From NCBI RefSeq assembly GCF_044005705.1, contig NZ_JBIPKE010000017.1, forward strand, positions 503,203 through 567,202: a DNA stretch of 64,000 nucleotides, written 5' to 3'. The translations under genes and the position numbers were made by a program. The notes below the pieces were generated by a model, which worked only from the letters and a program-made list of their open reading frames with translations, was not told where the DNA came from and ran no database searches. Positions 55,332 to 63,474 of the stretch are shown here, piece by piece; positions within the stretch are counted from its first letter, which is position 1; each line of letters starts with the position of its first letter. The DNA comes from Marinoscillum luteum (GTDB lineage: Bacteria > Bacteroidota > Bacteroidia > Cytophagales > Cyclobacteriaceae).

Positions 55332-55425
55332 ACCCCTATAGCCGGCAATGGTTTGTTCAGGATAGAAAATCTGCTAGATTTGGTAGAGAACGGTTGACAG
55401 TCAGGGGAGTGTTGGTCGGTTGTTA
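55330..55425 (+). repeat. Cassette repeat module B, copy 2
   Basis: Near-identical to 52291-52384 through GGATAGAAAATCTGCTAGAT and the end TTGGTCGGTTGTTA. It abuts the core GTTAGATGG of the next cargo. Confidence 0.8.
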
Positions 55426-55442
55426 GATGGCATCACTGCAAC

Positions 55443-56045
55443 ATGAAAAGTTTTAGGTTATTCTTAGTTAGTTTCTTTCTCATCTTTGTGGCGTTTATTA
55501 TTCCAACAGTTTGGAACATGCCAGACGGAACACAGGTCATTCTGGCAGTGATCGTCATGATTGCCTTTGGAGTGAGTTTGGCAGGACTATTTGCCTTTCG
55601 AGGAGACATTAAAGGATCGAAGCGCACAATTGCCTTAATTGGCAATATTCTGACAGTTGCTTTCTTTGTTTTTATGGTGGTTTGGAGCTTGAGTCCAACT
55701 TTTGAATCGAATATTAAAGAAGCTGAAATCCAAAGCATTGAAGAAAAAACTGCTCTTGGATACATCCATGATTTTCAATCTAAAAATGTTCGAATCTTCG
55801 AGAATTCGGTGGGTGAAACAAAGCAAATCAACTTAGAAATTACCGATAGCGAAATAATGAGCAACTATCTATCTAGAATGGACACAACTCCGGTTGACTC
55901 AGTCTATTTGTTCTCTATGAATATGGCATCCAAACTACACCAACAACTGAGGAAGGATTATTCATACGACAACATCCACTTATCTTTTCTAAGCAACGAC
56001 GAACAGGTTTACTACTTCGACTTTTGCCTGAACAACTGCGATTAA
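55443..56045 (+). CDS. Hypothetical membrane protein (cassette cargo)
   Basis: A 200-residue protein with three N-terminal membrane helices (about 6-25, 31-52 and 63-84) and a soluble C-terminal part (FQSKNVRIFENSVGETKQIN ... FDFCLNNCD). No family is recognised. It begins 12 bp after the cargo core GTTAGATGG and ends 3 bp before the exact reverse complement CCATCTAAC (56049-56057), so its borders are set precisely. Confidence 0.7.
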   Translation: MKSFRLFLVSFFLIFVAFIIPTVWNMPDGTQVILAVIVMIAFGVSLAGLFAFRGDIKGSKRTIALIGNILTVAFFVFMVVWSLSPTFESNIKEAEIQSIEEKTALGYIHDFQSKNVRIFENSVGETKQINLEITDSEIMSNYLSRMDTTPVDSVYLFSMNMASKLHQQLRKDYSYDNIHLSFLSNDEQVYYFDFCLNNCD

Positions 56046-56400
56046 ACACCATCTAACAAACGCTGATCGGGCATATGTCTCCCGATAGCTATCCGGAGTG
56101 CTGACTGCTTGCTCCTCCTCTCACTTTTCAACCCAAACCTCAACTCCCAGGCGGAACGGCCCGACAGAATTCCGGGCGTGTGAGGGCCCGATCATGATCG
56201 GATAGGGTCGGAAGTGATCATTCTGTCATGATTTTTGGTTACTTTTCATCAAGGAAAAGTAACAGCCAGCCCGGCTTGAGGGCACCTAATCAACAGCAAC
56301 GACGAACAAAATTACCACCCCGTGTTGCAGCCACCCCGAACAAACGAAAGATGGAGAGGTTACGGAACTTCCAAGGAATTTAAAATCTAACCGTAAATAA
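56046..56400 (+). repeat. Cassette repeat module A, copy 2, with extension C
   Basis: CCATCTAACAAACG opens the module. It continues with CTCCCGATAGCTATCCGGAG, the CGATCATGATCG palindrome and a perfect GTTACTTTTC-ATCAAG-GAAAAGTAAC hairpin. A further conserved part (AATCAACAGCAACGACGAAC, then AAAATTA) is shared only with the copy at 57992-58320. No gene seen in this stretch up to the VOC gene. Confidence 0.75.
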
Positions 56401-56514
56401 ATAAACCATTCTTTATCGCTCCCGTTACCCCATGGGGTTCTGAGGGTTCAAAATCTTCTGGCTTTGCTACCAGATGGCCATCAGGCATTAATACGATCAA
56501 CAAAAGCTAATATC

Positions 56515-57024
56515 ATGAAAGACATAAAGTATCCGAAATCCTTTTCGCACATTGGGATTACTGTGCCTGACATCAGGAAAGCGGTAGGTTTTTATCATAA
56601 CGTGATGGGATGGTATGTGATAATGCCACCATCCACCGTAAAGAAGGAAAGAGAAACAGCCATTGGACAGATGTGCATTGACGTTTTTGGAGAAAATTGG
56701 GAGGAGTTTGAAATCGCGCATTTGTCTACCTCTGACGGAATCGGGATTGAGCTGTTTTCTTTTCCCCACGGGATAAAGGAAGCCCCTGAGTTTAACCCTT
56801 TCAATACAGGGCTTTTTCACTTTTGTGTACAAGATCCTGATATCGAAAATCTGACCAAAAAGATAGTTGAGTCTGGCGGAAAGCAAAGAATGCCGATCAG
56901 GGAATACTACCCCAATGAAAAGCCTTATAAAATGGTCTATGTAGAGGACCCATTTGGAATCGTGTTTGAGATATATACCCACAGTTATGAGTTAACGTAT
57001 TCTTCCGGAGCTTATCAGGAATAG
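56515..57024 (+). CDS. VOC (glyoxalase/bleomycin-resistance) family protein
   Basis: A 169-residue protein from the ATG at 56515. Two beta-alpha-beta-beta-beta modules: SFSHIGITVPDIRKAVGFYH and GLFHFCVQDPDIENLTKKI, closing with YVEDPFGIVFEIYTH. Metal-ligand candidates are His in SFSHIG, Glu in GIGIELFSF, His in LFHFCV and Glu in VFEIYTH. Substrate unknown (lactoylglutathione lyase, dioxygenase or drug-binding). It lies among the cassette repeats but lacks the clear cargo-specific cores of its neighbours. Confidence 0.87.
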   Translation: MKDIKYPKSFSHIGITVPDIRKAVGFYHNVMGWYVIMPPSTVKKERETAIGQMCIDVFGENWEEFEIAHLSTSDGIGIELFSFPHGIKEAPEFNPFNTGLFHFCVQDPDIENLTKKIVESGGKQRMPIREYYPNEKPYKMVYVEDPFGIVFEIYTHSYELTYSSGAYQE

Positions 57025-57121
57025 AACACATACATCAACGGGAGCCCGACCTTTTTGGTGTGATTCTCCAACAAGCGAGACAACGATTGCTGATTTGGCA
57101 ATTTGCCGATGGGGTGTACAG

Positions 57122-57212
57122 CCATATAGACAATCATGGTTTACTCAGGAGTTAAAATTTACTAGATTTGGTAGAGGACGGCTGGCAGTCAGGGGGTGTT
57201 GGCCATTTGTTA
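57122..57212 (+). repeat. Cassette repeat module B, copy 3 (diverged)
   Basis: Shares CTAGATTTGGTAGAG, GGCAGTCAGGGGGTGTTGG and the terminal TTTGTTA with the other B copies, with more substitutions. It abuts the cargo core GTTACCACAC. Confidence 0.75.
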
Positions 57213-57231
57213 CCACACATATTCAGTACAC

Positions 57232-57990
57232 ATGAAGACTCTACTAGCTATATTGTTCATTTCATTCTTCAACTTTCTGAACGCCCAAGACATACCAACT
57301 CTCAAGCCAACAATCGGAAAGATGCTTGATTTCGGTCCAACTATTCAAAAAGAATGGGCCCTAAGAGACAAAGCCTTGGAAGATTTGAATGAGGGCAACA
57401 GATCGTGGGAAGAACTAACATCCGAAGAACAAGCGACCTTTGAAAAGTATGGTGAAGTCTATGAAAACATGTGGGATATTGTTGGAGGTGGATGTAGTTG
57501 GTATTGCGGAGGTGGACTAGATACCCAAACTGCTTCATCCGAACTTTCTGCACAGGGCACCAACACATACATCGCCAATAATGCTCATGATTTGAGCTAT
57601 GAAACAGCTTGGGTAGAAGGAGTTCCTGGTTATGGAATAGGTGAATATCTCGAATATCACGTTAAACCTGAGAATCCTAGAATAACCGACATAATAATTG
57701 TGAACGGTTATGTCAAGAGTGATAATGCATGGAAGAATAATTCCAGAGTCAAAACCTTGAAAATGTATGTTGATAACAAGCCATATGCAGTACTAGAACT
57801 TGCGGACACCAAAGCAGAGCAGCATTTTAAAGTTGATCCTATTGGTTACAACGATCGACATAACTTCGAGCAACTTAAGAAAAAACCGAACTTTACAATG
57901 AAATTTGAAATCTCAGAAGTTTACCCCGGTGCAAAGTGGGATGACACGGCAATAACCGAAATTTACTTTAACGGACTTGACGTCCATTAA
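57232..57990 (+). CDS. Secreted protein with NADase-type glycan-binding domain (cassette cargo)
   Basis: A 252-residue protein from the ATG at 57232 (earlier in-frame ATG at 57196 lies in repeat B3). Signal peptide (LLAILFISFFNFLNAQ). C-terminal domain from about 90 with SYETAWVEGVPGYGIGEYLE, ITDIIIVNGYVKS and ISEVYPGAKWDDTAITEIYF, a discoidin-like sandwich found beside fungal and bacterial NADases. The two Cys in GGGCSWYCGGG may form a disulfide. Exported, probably surface glycan binding. The cargo is bounded by GTTACCACAC and its exact reverse complement GTGTGGTAAC (57992-58001). Confidence 0.8.
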   Translation: MKTLLAILFISFFNFLNAQDIPTLKPTIGKMLDFGPTIQKEWALRDKALEDLNEGNRSWEELTSEEQATFEKYGEVYENMWDIVGGGCSWYCGGGLDTQTASSELSAQGTNTYIANNAHDLSYETAWVEGVPGYGIGEYLEYHVKPENPRITDIIIVNGYVKSDNAWKNNSRVKTLKMYVDNKPYAVLELADTKAEQHFKVDPIGYNDRHNFEQLKKKPNFTMKFEISEVYPGAKWDDTAITEIYFNGLDVH

Positions 57991-57991
57991 C

Positions 57992-58320
57992 GTGTGGTAA
58001 CAAACGTAGCAATTGTACCACCCTTCCAAAACCTAAACATCATCGGTCAATTTTCAACCAAACCTCAACTTCCAGGCGGGACGGCCCGACAGAATTCCGG
58101 GCGTGCGATGGCCCCGATCATGATCGGATAGGGTCGGAAGTGATCATTCTGTCATGATTTTTGGTTACTTTTCATCAAGGAAAAGTAACAGCCTGCCCGG
58201 CTTGAGGGCACTTAATCAACAGCAACGACGAACAAAATTATACTCCGCCCTTATTGTAGTTGCCCCGCCTAACCGAAAAAATGGAGCGTAGGTTACGCAA
58301 CTTCCCGTTAGGAAAAACCT
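57992..58320 (+). repeat. Cassette repeat module A, copy 3, with extension C
   Basis: Opens with GTGTGGTAACAAACG, then carries CGATCATGATCG, the perfect GTTACTTTTC-ATCAAG-GAAAAGTAAC hairpin and the C part (AATCAACAGCAACGACGAAC). At 58268-58312 a further small palindrome, CCTAAC ... GCGTAGGTTACGC ... GTTAGG, has core-like ends. It closes the island; no gene seen up to 58370. Confidence 0.75.
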
Positions 58321-58369
58321 TCTGCTCACTTTGATTTCCAATACTCCAAATTGACGCCCCCAGCTCCGC

Positions 58370-59155
58370 TTAAGGAATAACCCCAAGCGGATAGCGGTAG
58401 TTGGTATGCGAACCATTCGAGTTCTTATGGTCGATCACATAGATGTGCACATAAAGGTTATTCCCACTTTTAATGTCCTTCCCGATAAGATGGGTACTGA
58501 AGTGCGAAGTAAGTGAGGGCTGGCTGGTATGGCAGTTATTACAGTTGATCTCATTCATAGCACTGTAGTACTCGTGTTGTCCGAAGTTATAAATTGCCCC
58601 GGCATTCACATCCACCGTGGTAAAATTGAACGATACGATTGAACCCAGGTCTTTTGAGAAAGTATGCACGTCGAATTCCACGCTGAGGTCTTCTGTGCGT
58701 GTTAATTTTGGGTTGGTGATAAAAGCATTATCCGGAACCATGGTAAAACTGAAAGTGTGATCGCTCAGAGTGTTGCGGTCTCCCTTGTCTTCTACTTCCA
58801 CATATAATTGGATCAGGTTGTCGCCGTTGGCGTAAATAATGGGAGAAAGCCCAAAAAGGGTGTCTGGCACATCATCATAATAGATCGGGTTGTCGTTGAG
58901 TTCCAGGGTCACAGTGCCGATCCCGGTTACGGTCAACTTTTTCCCATTTTTCTCCGGGTCTGACAGCAGGAAAACCATGTAATCGGCATACCCAATGGAA
59001 GTGATGTAATTCACTGTATTGGCTTGAGGGTATAGGATCTTGATATTGGCCGGGGTGTTGTCAATTTCCTTGTTGAACAAACCATCTTCCTTGCATCCAA
59101 AGGTCAGGAGTAAGGAGACCATCATGATCATGTTGAAGTGAGCGTATCTTTTCAT
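58370..59155 (-). CDS. Lipoprotein with a single CxxCH heme-binding motif
   Basis: A 261-residue protein: lipobox LTFGC (Cys21), beta-rich body (KLTVTGIGTVTLELNDNPIY, NLIQLYVEVEDKGDRN) and, near 210, INCNNCHTSQ, a CxxCH c-type heme attachment site preceded by FGQHEYYSAMNE. One isolated motif in a beta-rich lipoprotein is unusual; the distal ligand could be a His or Met nearby. It may be an electron-transfer lipoprotein, or the motif may be structural. No cytochrome maturation genes are in the window. Confidence 0.75.
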   Translation of the reverse strand: MKRYAHFNMIMMVSLLLTFGCKEDGLFNKEIDNTPANIKILYPQANTVNYITSIGYADYMVFLLSDPEKNGKKLTVTGIGTVTLELNDNPIYYDDVPDTLFGLSPIIYANGDNLIQLYVEVEDKGDRNTLSDHTFSFTMVPDNAFITNPKLTRTEDLSVEFDVHTFSKDLGSIVSFNFTTVDVNAGAIYNFGQHEYYSAMNEINCNNCHTSQPSLTSHFSTHLIGKDIKSGNNLYVHIYVIDHKNSNGSHTNYRYPLGVIP

Positions 59156-59275
59156 TATGCGATTTTTTATCCCGCTAGAGACGCTGTTCGGTCAAAAATG
59201 GTTGCAAGCAGGTGATGAAAGGCTAATAGCGGTGATAAGTTTTTCTGAACTAATTTGCTTTTGAAACCTAGCCTT

Positions 59276-59893
59276 ATGTCTCAAAAGATAAAAATCAGCC
59301 CTGAGGAGCACCTCAAACATTCCTTGTATGTTCATGACCTGCTGTCAGATTATGAACTGGAGGATGTGTGGCGTTTCCCCATCATTCTCCAGTCTGAGCA
59401 CTCCCTCGATCAGTTTCTAACGTTATTCAGATCTGCCGGAGACCAGCTCTCTGGCAAGGGCCTCGCTGGCCTGCTGTTTCGGTTCAGGCTGTTTTTAGGA
59501 AAGCTGTTTCACTGGGATGAGCAGCAGCCGGTAGATCACCTGATTCCGGGCACACTTCGTCATCGGTATGCCGGACGTGAGCAACTGACCTTTGAGGAGC
59601 TACCCGATCCGGGCACGGGTGATTTTATCCCGGTCTATCAGTTGGAGAACGAATTTCTCTCCGAAATAGCCAATAAAACTGTAGAGGCTGCGCTTCACAT
59701 AAGTAGGGTACCGCAGGATGGGGTTTGGGTGGTTCACATGGCCGTGTATGTAAAGCCAAAGGGTGGTTTTGGGCGATTTTATATGGCCCTGATCAAACCC
59801 TTCCGGCTGTGGGTAGTGTACCCGGCCATGATGCGGTCGGCAAAGAAAAAATGGGAGCACTTTACCAAAGAATCAAAACGTGATCAATCATAA
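59276..59893 (+). CDS. DUF2867-like protein
   Basis: A 205-residue soluble protein from the ATG at 59276 (a TTG at 59255 would add seven residues). Segment FRFRLFLGKLFHWDE and VWVVHMAVYVKPKGGFGRFY with PFRLWVVYPAMMR fit the DUF2867 family. Function is unknown in this family. It is followed directly by an ABM-type gene whose ATG abuts its stop codon. Confidence 0.8.
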   Translation: MSQKIKISPEEHLKHSLYVHDLLSDYELEDVWRFPIILQSEHSLDQFLTLFRSAGDQLSGKGLAGLLFRFRLFLGKLFHWDEQQPVDHLIPGTLRHRYAGREQLTFEELPDPGTGDFIPVYQLENEFLSEIANKTVEAALHISRVPQDGVWVVHMAVYVKPKGGFGRFYMALIKPFRLWVVYPAMMRSAKKKWEHFTKESKRDQS

Positions 59894-60223
59894 ATGAAGC
59901 AAATAAGTGTCATCAATTCGATAGAGGTACCTGAGGGGTACGAGAATGAAGCCTTAAAAATCAGGGATGCCTACATCGCGTATTTTAAATCAAAACCCGG
60001 ATTTGTAAGCTCCACCTTTTACCGGGCTATCAATGCCAATAACAAGTTCAACTACGTCAACATAGTGGTGTGGGACTCCTATGAATCATTTGAATCCGTA
60101 GTGAACAGCGGATTTGAAAACACGGAAGGACTGAACGAGGATAACCGCAAGGTGCTTGGAAAAGGATTCCCACCTCCCATAAAGGTTTCGCCAGGGCAAT
60201 TTGAAATCATCAGGAACGATTGA
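59894..60223 (+). CDS. ABM-superfamily monooxygenase-like protein
   Basis: A 109-residue ferredoxin-like alpha/beta protein: ISVINSIEVPEGYENEALKI, FKSKPGFVSSTFYRAI, NYVNIVVWDSYESFESVV. This is the antibiotic-biosynthesis-monooxygenase (ABM) fold, which includes heme-degrading and quinol oxygenases. No specific ligand motif is evident. It is coupled to the DUF2867-like gene. Confidence 0.85.
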   Translation: MKQISVINSIEVPEGYENEALKIRDAYIAYFKSKPGFVSSTFYRAINANNKFNYVNIVVWDSYESFESVVNSGFENTEGLNEDNRKVLGKGFPPPIKVSPGQFEIIRND

Positions 60224-60245
60224 GTATGCTTAACCATGATCAGCC

Positions 60246-60550
60246 CGGGCATTGTCACGCTGATTTCTGCATTGTTATCCCTAGCTCCGATATTGTCGCA
60301 CTGAGCTGGGCATTGTCACTCTGCGCTCCGTCGAAGAGTAAGACAATGCCTGATAGCGAACCTGAAAACTCTTGACTGTATGAGATTCCCGCCTGCGCGG
60401 GAATGACGGTTTTCAACAACTATAACAGGTTCTTCTCGATGTTGACCTGGGTATCTGATAAATAAAGGCGTAACTGAAGATGACATTTTCACAGCAAAAT
60501 GTCTTTGGGCATTGTCACTCTGAGCTCCGTCGAAGAGTAAGACAATGCCG
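60246..60550. repeat. REP-like palindromic repeats upstream of the GIY-YIG gene
   Basis: Two full copies of a 42-bp hairpin element with ends GGCATTGTC/GACAATGCC and core CTGAGCTCCGTCGAAGAG, at 60309-60350 and 60508-60549. There is also a degenerate one from 60246, a TGAGATTCCCGCCTGCGCGG GAATGACGG element at 60380-60416, and half of a GACATTTTC element at 60480. No other gene seen in this 380-bp gap. Confidence 0.8.
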
Positions 60551-60605
60551 CCACCCAATCTCCTTTTATACAGATAAACCCACCTTTTATGTAGATTTAT
60601 ATGGG

Positions 60606-60896
60606 ATGACCTACACGGTTTACATTCTACGATGTTCTGATGGTACCTACTATACCGGGGTAACCAATGATCTTGATCGTCGTGTTTGGGAGCATCAATC
60701 GGGTCATGATTCTAGGGCTTATACATTCAGGAGGCGCCCGTTGAAGTTGGTTTTTCAGGAGCATTTCCCAGATGTCAATCAGGCCATTGCTTTTGAGAAG
60801 CAAGTAAAGGGATGGAGGAGAGCGAAGAAAGAAGCATTGATAGCTCGCCGGTGGGACCTGCTTCCCGAACTTTCGATGGCTTATTTCAGAAAGTGA
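60606..60896 (+). CDS. GIY-YIG nuclease family protein
   Basis: A 96-residue single-domain nuclease (UPF0213 type) from the ATG at 60606. VYILRCSDGTYYTGVTNDLDR supplies the GIY...YIG elements with the conserved Arg, EHQSGHDSRAY follows, and EKQVKGWRRAKKEALI contains the metal-binding Glu. The frame extends upstream to 60480, but that part is repeat sequence. The gene is flanked on both sides, within 60 bp, by REP-like palindromes, suggesting a functional link between nuclease and repeats. Confidence 0.9.
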   Translation: MTYTVYILRCSDGTYYTGVTNDLDRRVWEHQSGHDSRAYTFRRRPLKLVFQEHFPDVNQAIAFEKQVKGWRRAKKEALIARRWDLLPELSMAYFRK

Positions 60897-61690
60897 AAAT
60901 GTCTGATGCTTCGACGGAGCTCAGCATGACATTTTCACATGGAGCACGTTGAAAGAATTACAATTCAGTCAGGTTAGTGCCGAGTTTGGGATGTCGTTCT
61001 GAGCCCGGGCATTGTCACTCTGAGCTCCGTCGAAGAGTAAGACAATGCCGCTAACTCATCATCCCTCTATCTGATGATTCGACAGGCTCCATGACAGAAG
61101 GGATGACAATGCTGCCAGCGAATCGAGAGCCCTGACTAAATGAGATTTCTGCCTTCGCAGGAATGACGGTTCTCAAGGGAGGTACGAAAGTCTTTTCAAG
61201 ATTGATTGAGTATTTGATAATAGCACTGAAAATGTCTGATGCTTCGACGGAGCTCAGCATGACATTTTCAATCGACGTGGCTCTGACATTATCACACAGA
61301 GTCTGGCATGGGTATTCTAATCTCGGCATGATATTTACACAGCAAAGTGTCTTTAGGCATTGTCACTCTGAGCTCCGTCGAAGAGTAAGGCAATGCCGCT
61401 AACTTATCATCCATATGTCTGTGGTCCGACAGGCTCCATGACAGAAGGGATGACTATGCTGCCAGCGAATCGAGAGCCCTGACCAAATGAGATTTCTGCC
61501 TTCGCAGGAATGACGGTTCTCAAAGGGAGGTACGAAAGTCTTTTCAAGATTGATTGAGTATTTGATAATAGCACTGAAAATGTCTGATGCTTCGACGGAG
61601 CTCAGCATGACATTTTCACAGCAAAATGTCTTTGGGCATTGTCACTCTGAGCTCCGTCGAAGAGTAAGACAATGCCACGATCGACTCTTG
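60895..61690. repeat. REP-like repeat cluster with a 348-bp direct duplication
   Basis: Alternates two hairpin families. GAAAATGTC-core-GACATTTTC lies at 60895-60936, 61228-61269 and 61576-61617. GGCATTGTC-core-GACAATGCC lies at 61008-61049, 61356-61397 and 61635-61676. TTCTGCCTTCGCAGGAATGA elements lie near 61141 and 61488. Everything from 61008 to about 61269 recurs 348 bp later (61356-61617) at high identity. The cores of the two hairpin families are reverse complements of each other. No gene seen in this 800-bp stretch. Confidence 0.85.
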
Positions 61691-61695
61691 GCTCC

Positions 61696-63474
61696 CTAGA
61701 GCTTTTTGATCAGCTTTCGTGTTTCTATTACCTTCTGATCAGGAGAGATGATTTTCACGAAATAAAGTCCTGCGGGCAGGCCGGATACATCGAAGTGTTT
61801 AGTAACTCCTGCTGACTTTTTCATCAGTTCTGCACCTGAGAGACTGTAAAGTACCACCACTTGCTCATGGGCTTCTTCTACCGTGAAAGTATCCGAAACG
61901 GGGTTTGGGAAAACATTGAATCGGCCCTTATCCCCAATACCTAAAATGACTTCATCTCCTTCGAATATTCGAAATTCAGTGAGGCTGACCCAGGCTCCAG
62001 TGTATCCCGAAGCCCCTGTGACGGTGATGCGCACATAACGTGCCTGGGTTGGAGAAAACTCGTCGGTTATCGGAGCTTCTACACTGCCTGGTGTGGTATT
62101 GGCCGTGCGATCTACCACCTGGGTATAGGCATCGGCCTCAGATTTTTTCACCTCTATGAAGTACTTGTAGGCCCGGTCTTCGTAGAAAATCACTTCGGTT
62201 TTCCCTACTGCTTTTACCTCTCCCAGATCCACTTCCAGCCACTGAGGATAGACCTGTGCAGACCAGCGGGTGAGCGTGTTGTTATCAATGGCTGCAGCGG
62301 GCGGATTTTCTGGCTGTGGCACTTCAGAGGCGCTGGCTGTCTGATTGAATGCCAGATTGCCGGGTACTTCTTCCTGGCCTTCACTTACCGGCGCTTCACC
62401 GGCCTCAGCTTCTATGGCGTGCGTAGCACTTAGCCATCCCACAAAGTGGTCTTCACTGCCATCTTCGGGGCGATTTTGGGCGATCACATAATACTGGACT
62501 ACAGGCACTGGTAGCTCCAGCTCGGTGTAGCGCTTGAGTAAAATCTCATAAGGAGCACTGTGGCGGGCCCATTCCGAACTGCTGTGATAGCTAGGAGAGG
62601 TCTGACCCAGTACCGAAAGGGTGTAAGTCTCCGCACCAGTGCGTAACCGGGCATCCGAATGTGTAAATAAGCCCTCATCACCCTGCTGATAGGCTACCTC
62701 GGCACATTGCGCCAGCCCGATCAGTACATACTGTGAGTGCACAAAGTCGCGGGTCAGCTCTGGGATTTGGCCCGTGGTACTAATGTCGTCAATCTGGCTG
62801 GTTACATGATTGTAGCCTTCATTATATAGCGCAGCGTCATTCAGGAAGACTCCTGCCGTCATCAGTGAAAGATCTTTAGAGATCAGCCAGTTGGCCGTCT
62901 GGTAGATAGGGCCATTGACGTAGACCAGTACCTTTTGCACGAAAGTTTCAAAACTCGCAGAGGACCAACCGGAAACTCCATTGTCATAGTATTTCAGTAT
63001 TTCTGCTCCAGCTATCCATATCGGGAGGGCCCAGGAGGCTTCCAGTGTAGGTTGGTTGGGTTTATTCTCTTCCGGGATCAGCGACTCAAAGGTATTCCCC
63101 CAGGCATCTGCAATTTCTATGGCCTTGTCGCGGTGAGCGTCATCTCCGGTCACCACCCACTTGATGGCGTGGATATACAGGGCATGAGCATCCTGGCGAA
63201 AGGCGCGCTCCTCATCTCCCACACCGGAGGCGATTACATGCACATTGGCGTAGGGAGTAGGGGTATAGTCAAGGTTTCCCAATGTTTCGTTCGCCATTCG
63301 GGCATAGCCTGCCACCTGCGGGTGTCCATTGCTTGTTTGTACTGCCTCTTTCAAGGCGTCCAGCTCGACCTGACTGCTGAGTACTCCCGGATGGGCAAAG
63401 GAGTCCGGGGCTTGTGCATTGGTGTATTGCGCTACTGTGAAAATTAGGGCGATGATAAGTATTGATCGCTTCAT
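61696..63474 (-). CDS. T9SS-secreted alginate lyase family protein with discoidin-like domain
   Basis: A 592-residue secreted enzyme. Signal peptide (ILIIALIFTVAQYTNAQ) and an alginate_lyase domain at about 30-350 (AIKWVVTGDDAHRDKAIEIA, TLEASWALPIWIAGAEIL, ANWLISKDLSLMTAGVF, DFVHSQYVLIGLAQCAEVAY). The conserved Asn-Trp and His-x-x-Tyr pairs are likely catalytic. An F5/8 type C-like domain follows at about 375-500 (TRWSAQVYPQWLEVDLGEVK), and a T9SS type A sorting domain at 515-592 (FNVFPNPVSDTF ... GLYFVKI). It degrades alginate or a related uronate polymer outside the cell; exact substrate is inferred. No SusCD pair is adjacent. Confidence 0.9.
   Translation of the reverse strand: MKRSILIIALIFTVAQYTNAQAPDSFAHPGVLSSQVELDALKEAVQTSNGHPQVAGYARMANETLGNLDYTPTPYANVHVIASGVGDEERAFRQDAHALYIHAIKWVVTGDDAHRDKAIEIADAWGNTFESLIPEENKPNQPTLEASWALPIWIAGAEILKYYDNGVSGWSSASFETFVQKVLVYVNGPIYQTANWLISKDLSLMTAGVFLNDAALYNEGYNHVTSQIDDISTTGQIPELTRDFVHSQYVLIGLAQCAEVAYQQGDEGLFTHSDARLRTGAETYTLSVLGQTSPSYHSSSEWARHSAPYEILLKRYTELELPVPVVQYYVIAQNRPEDGSEDHFVGWLSATHAIEAEAGEAPVSEGQEEVPGNLAFNQTASASEVPQPENPPAAAIDNNTLTRWSAQVYPQWLEVDLGEVKAVGKTEVIFYEDRAYKYFIEVKKSEADAYTQVVDRTANTTPGSVEAPITDEFSPTQARYVRITVTGASGYTGAWVSLTEFRIFEGDEVILGIGDKGRFNVFPNPVSDTFTVEEAHEQVVVLYSLSGAELMKKSAGVTKHFDVSGLPAGLYFVKIISPDQKVIETRKLIKKL

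Noticed and set aside
51028..58370. Integrase or transposase gene for the cassette island
   Set aside because: None is present in the window; the integron-like reading rests on site structure alone.
61051..61608. Frames starting near SSVEASDIFSAIIKYS in the repeat cluster
   Set aside because: They are translations of the palindromic repeats and the 348-bp duplication, not genes.
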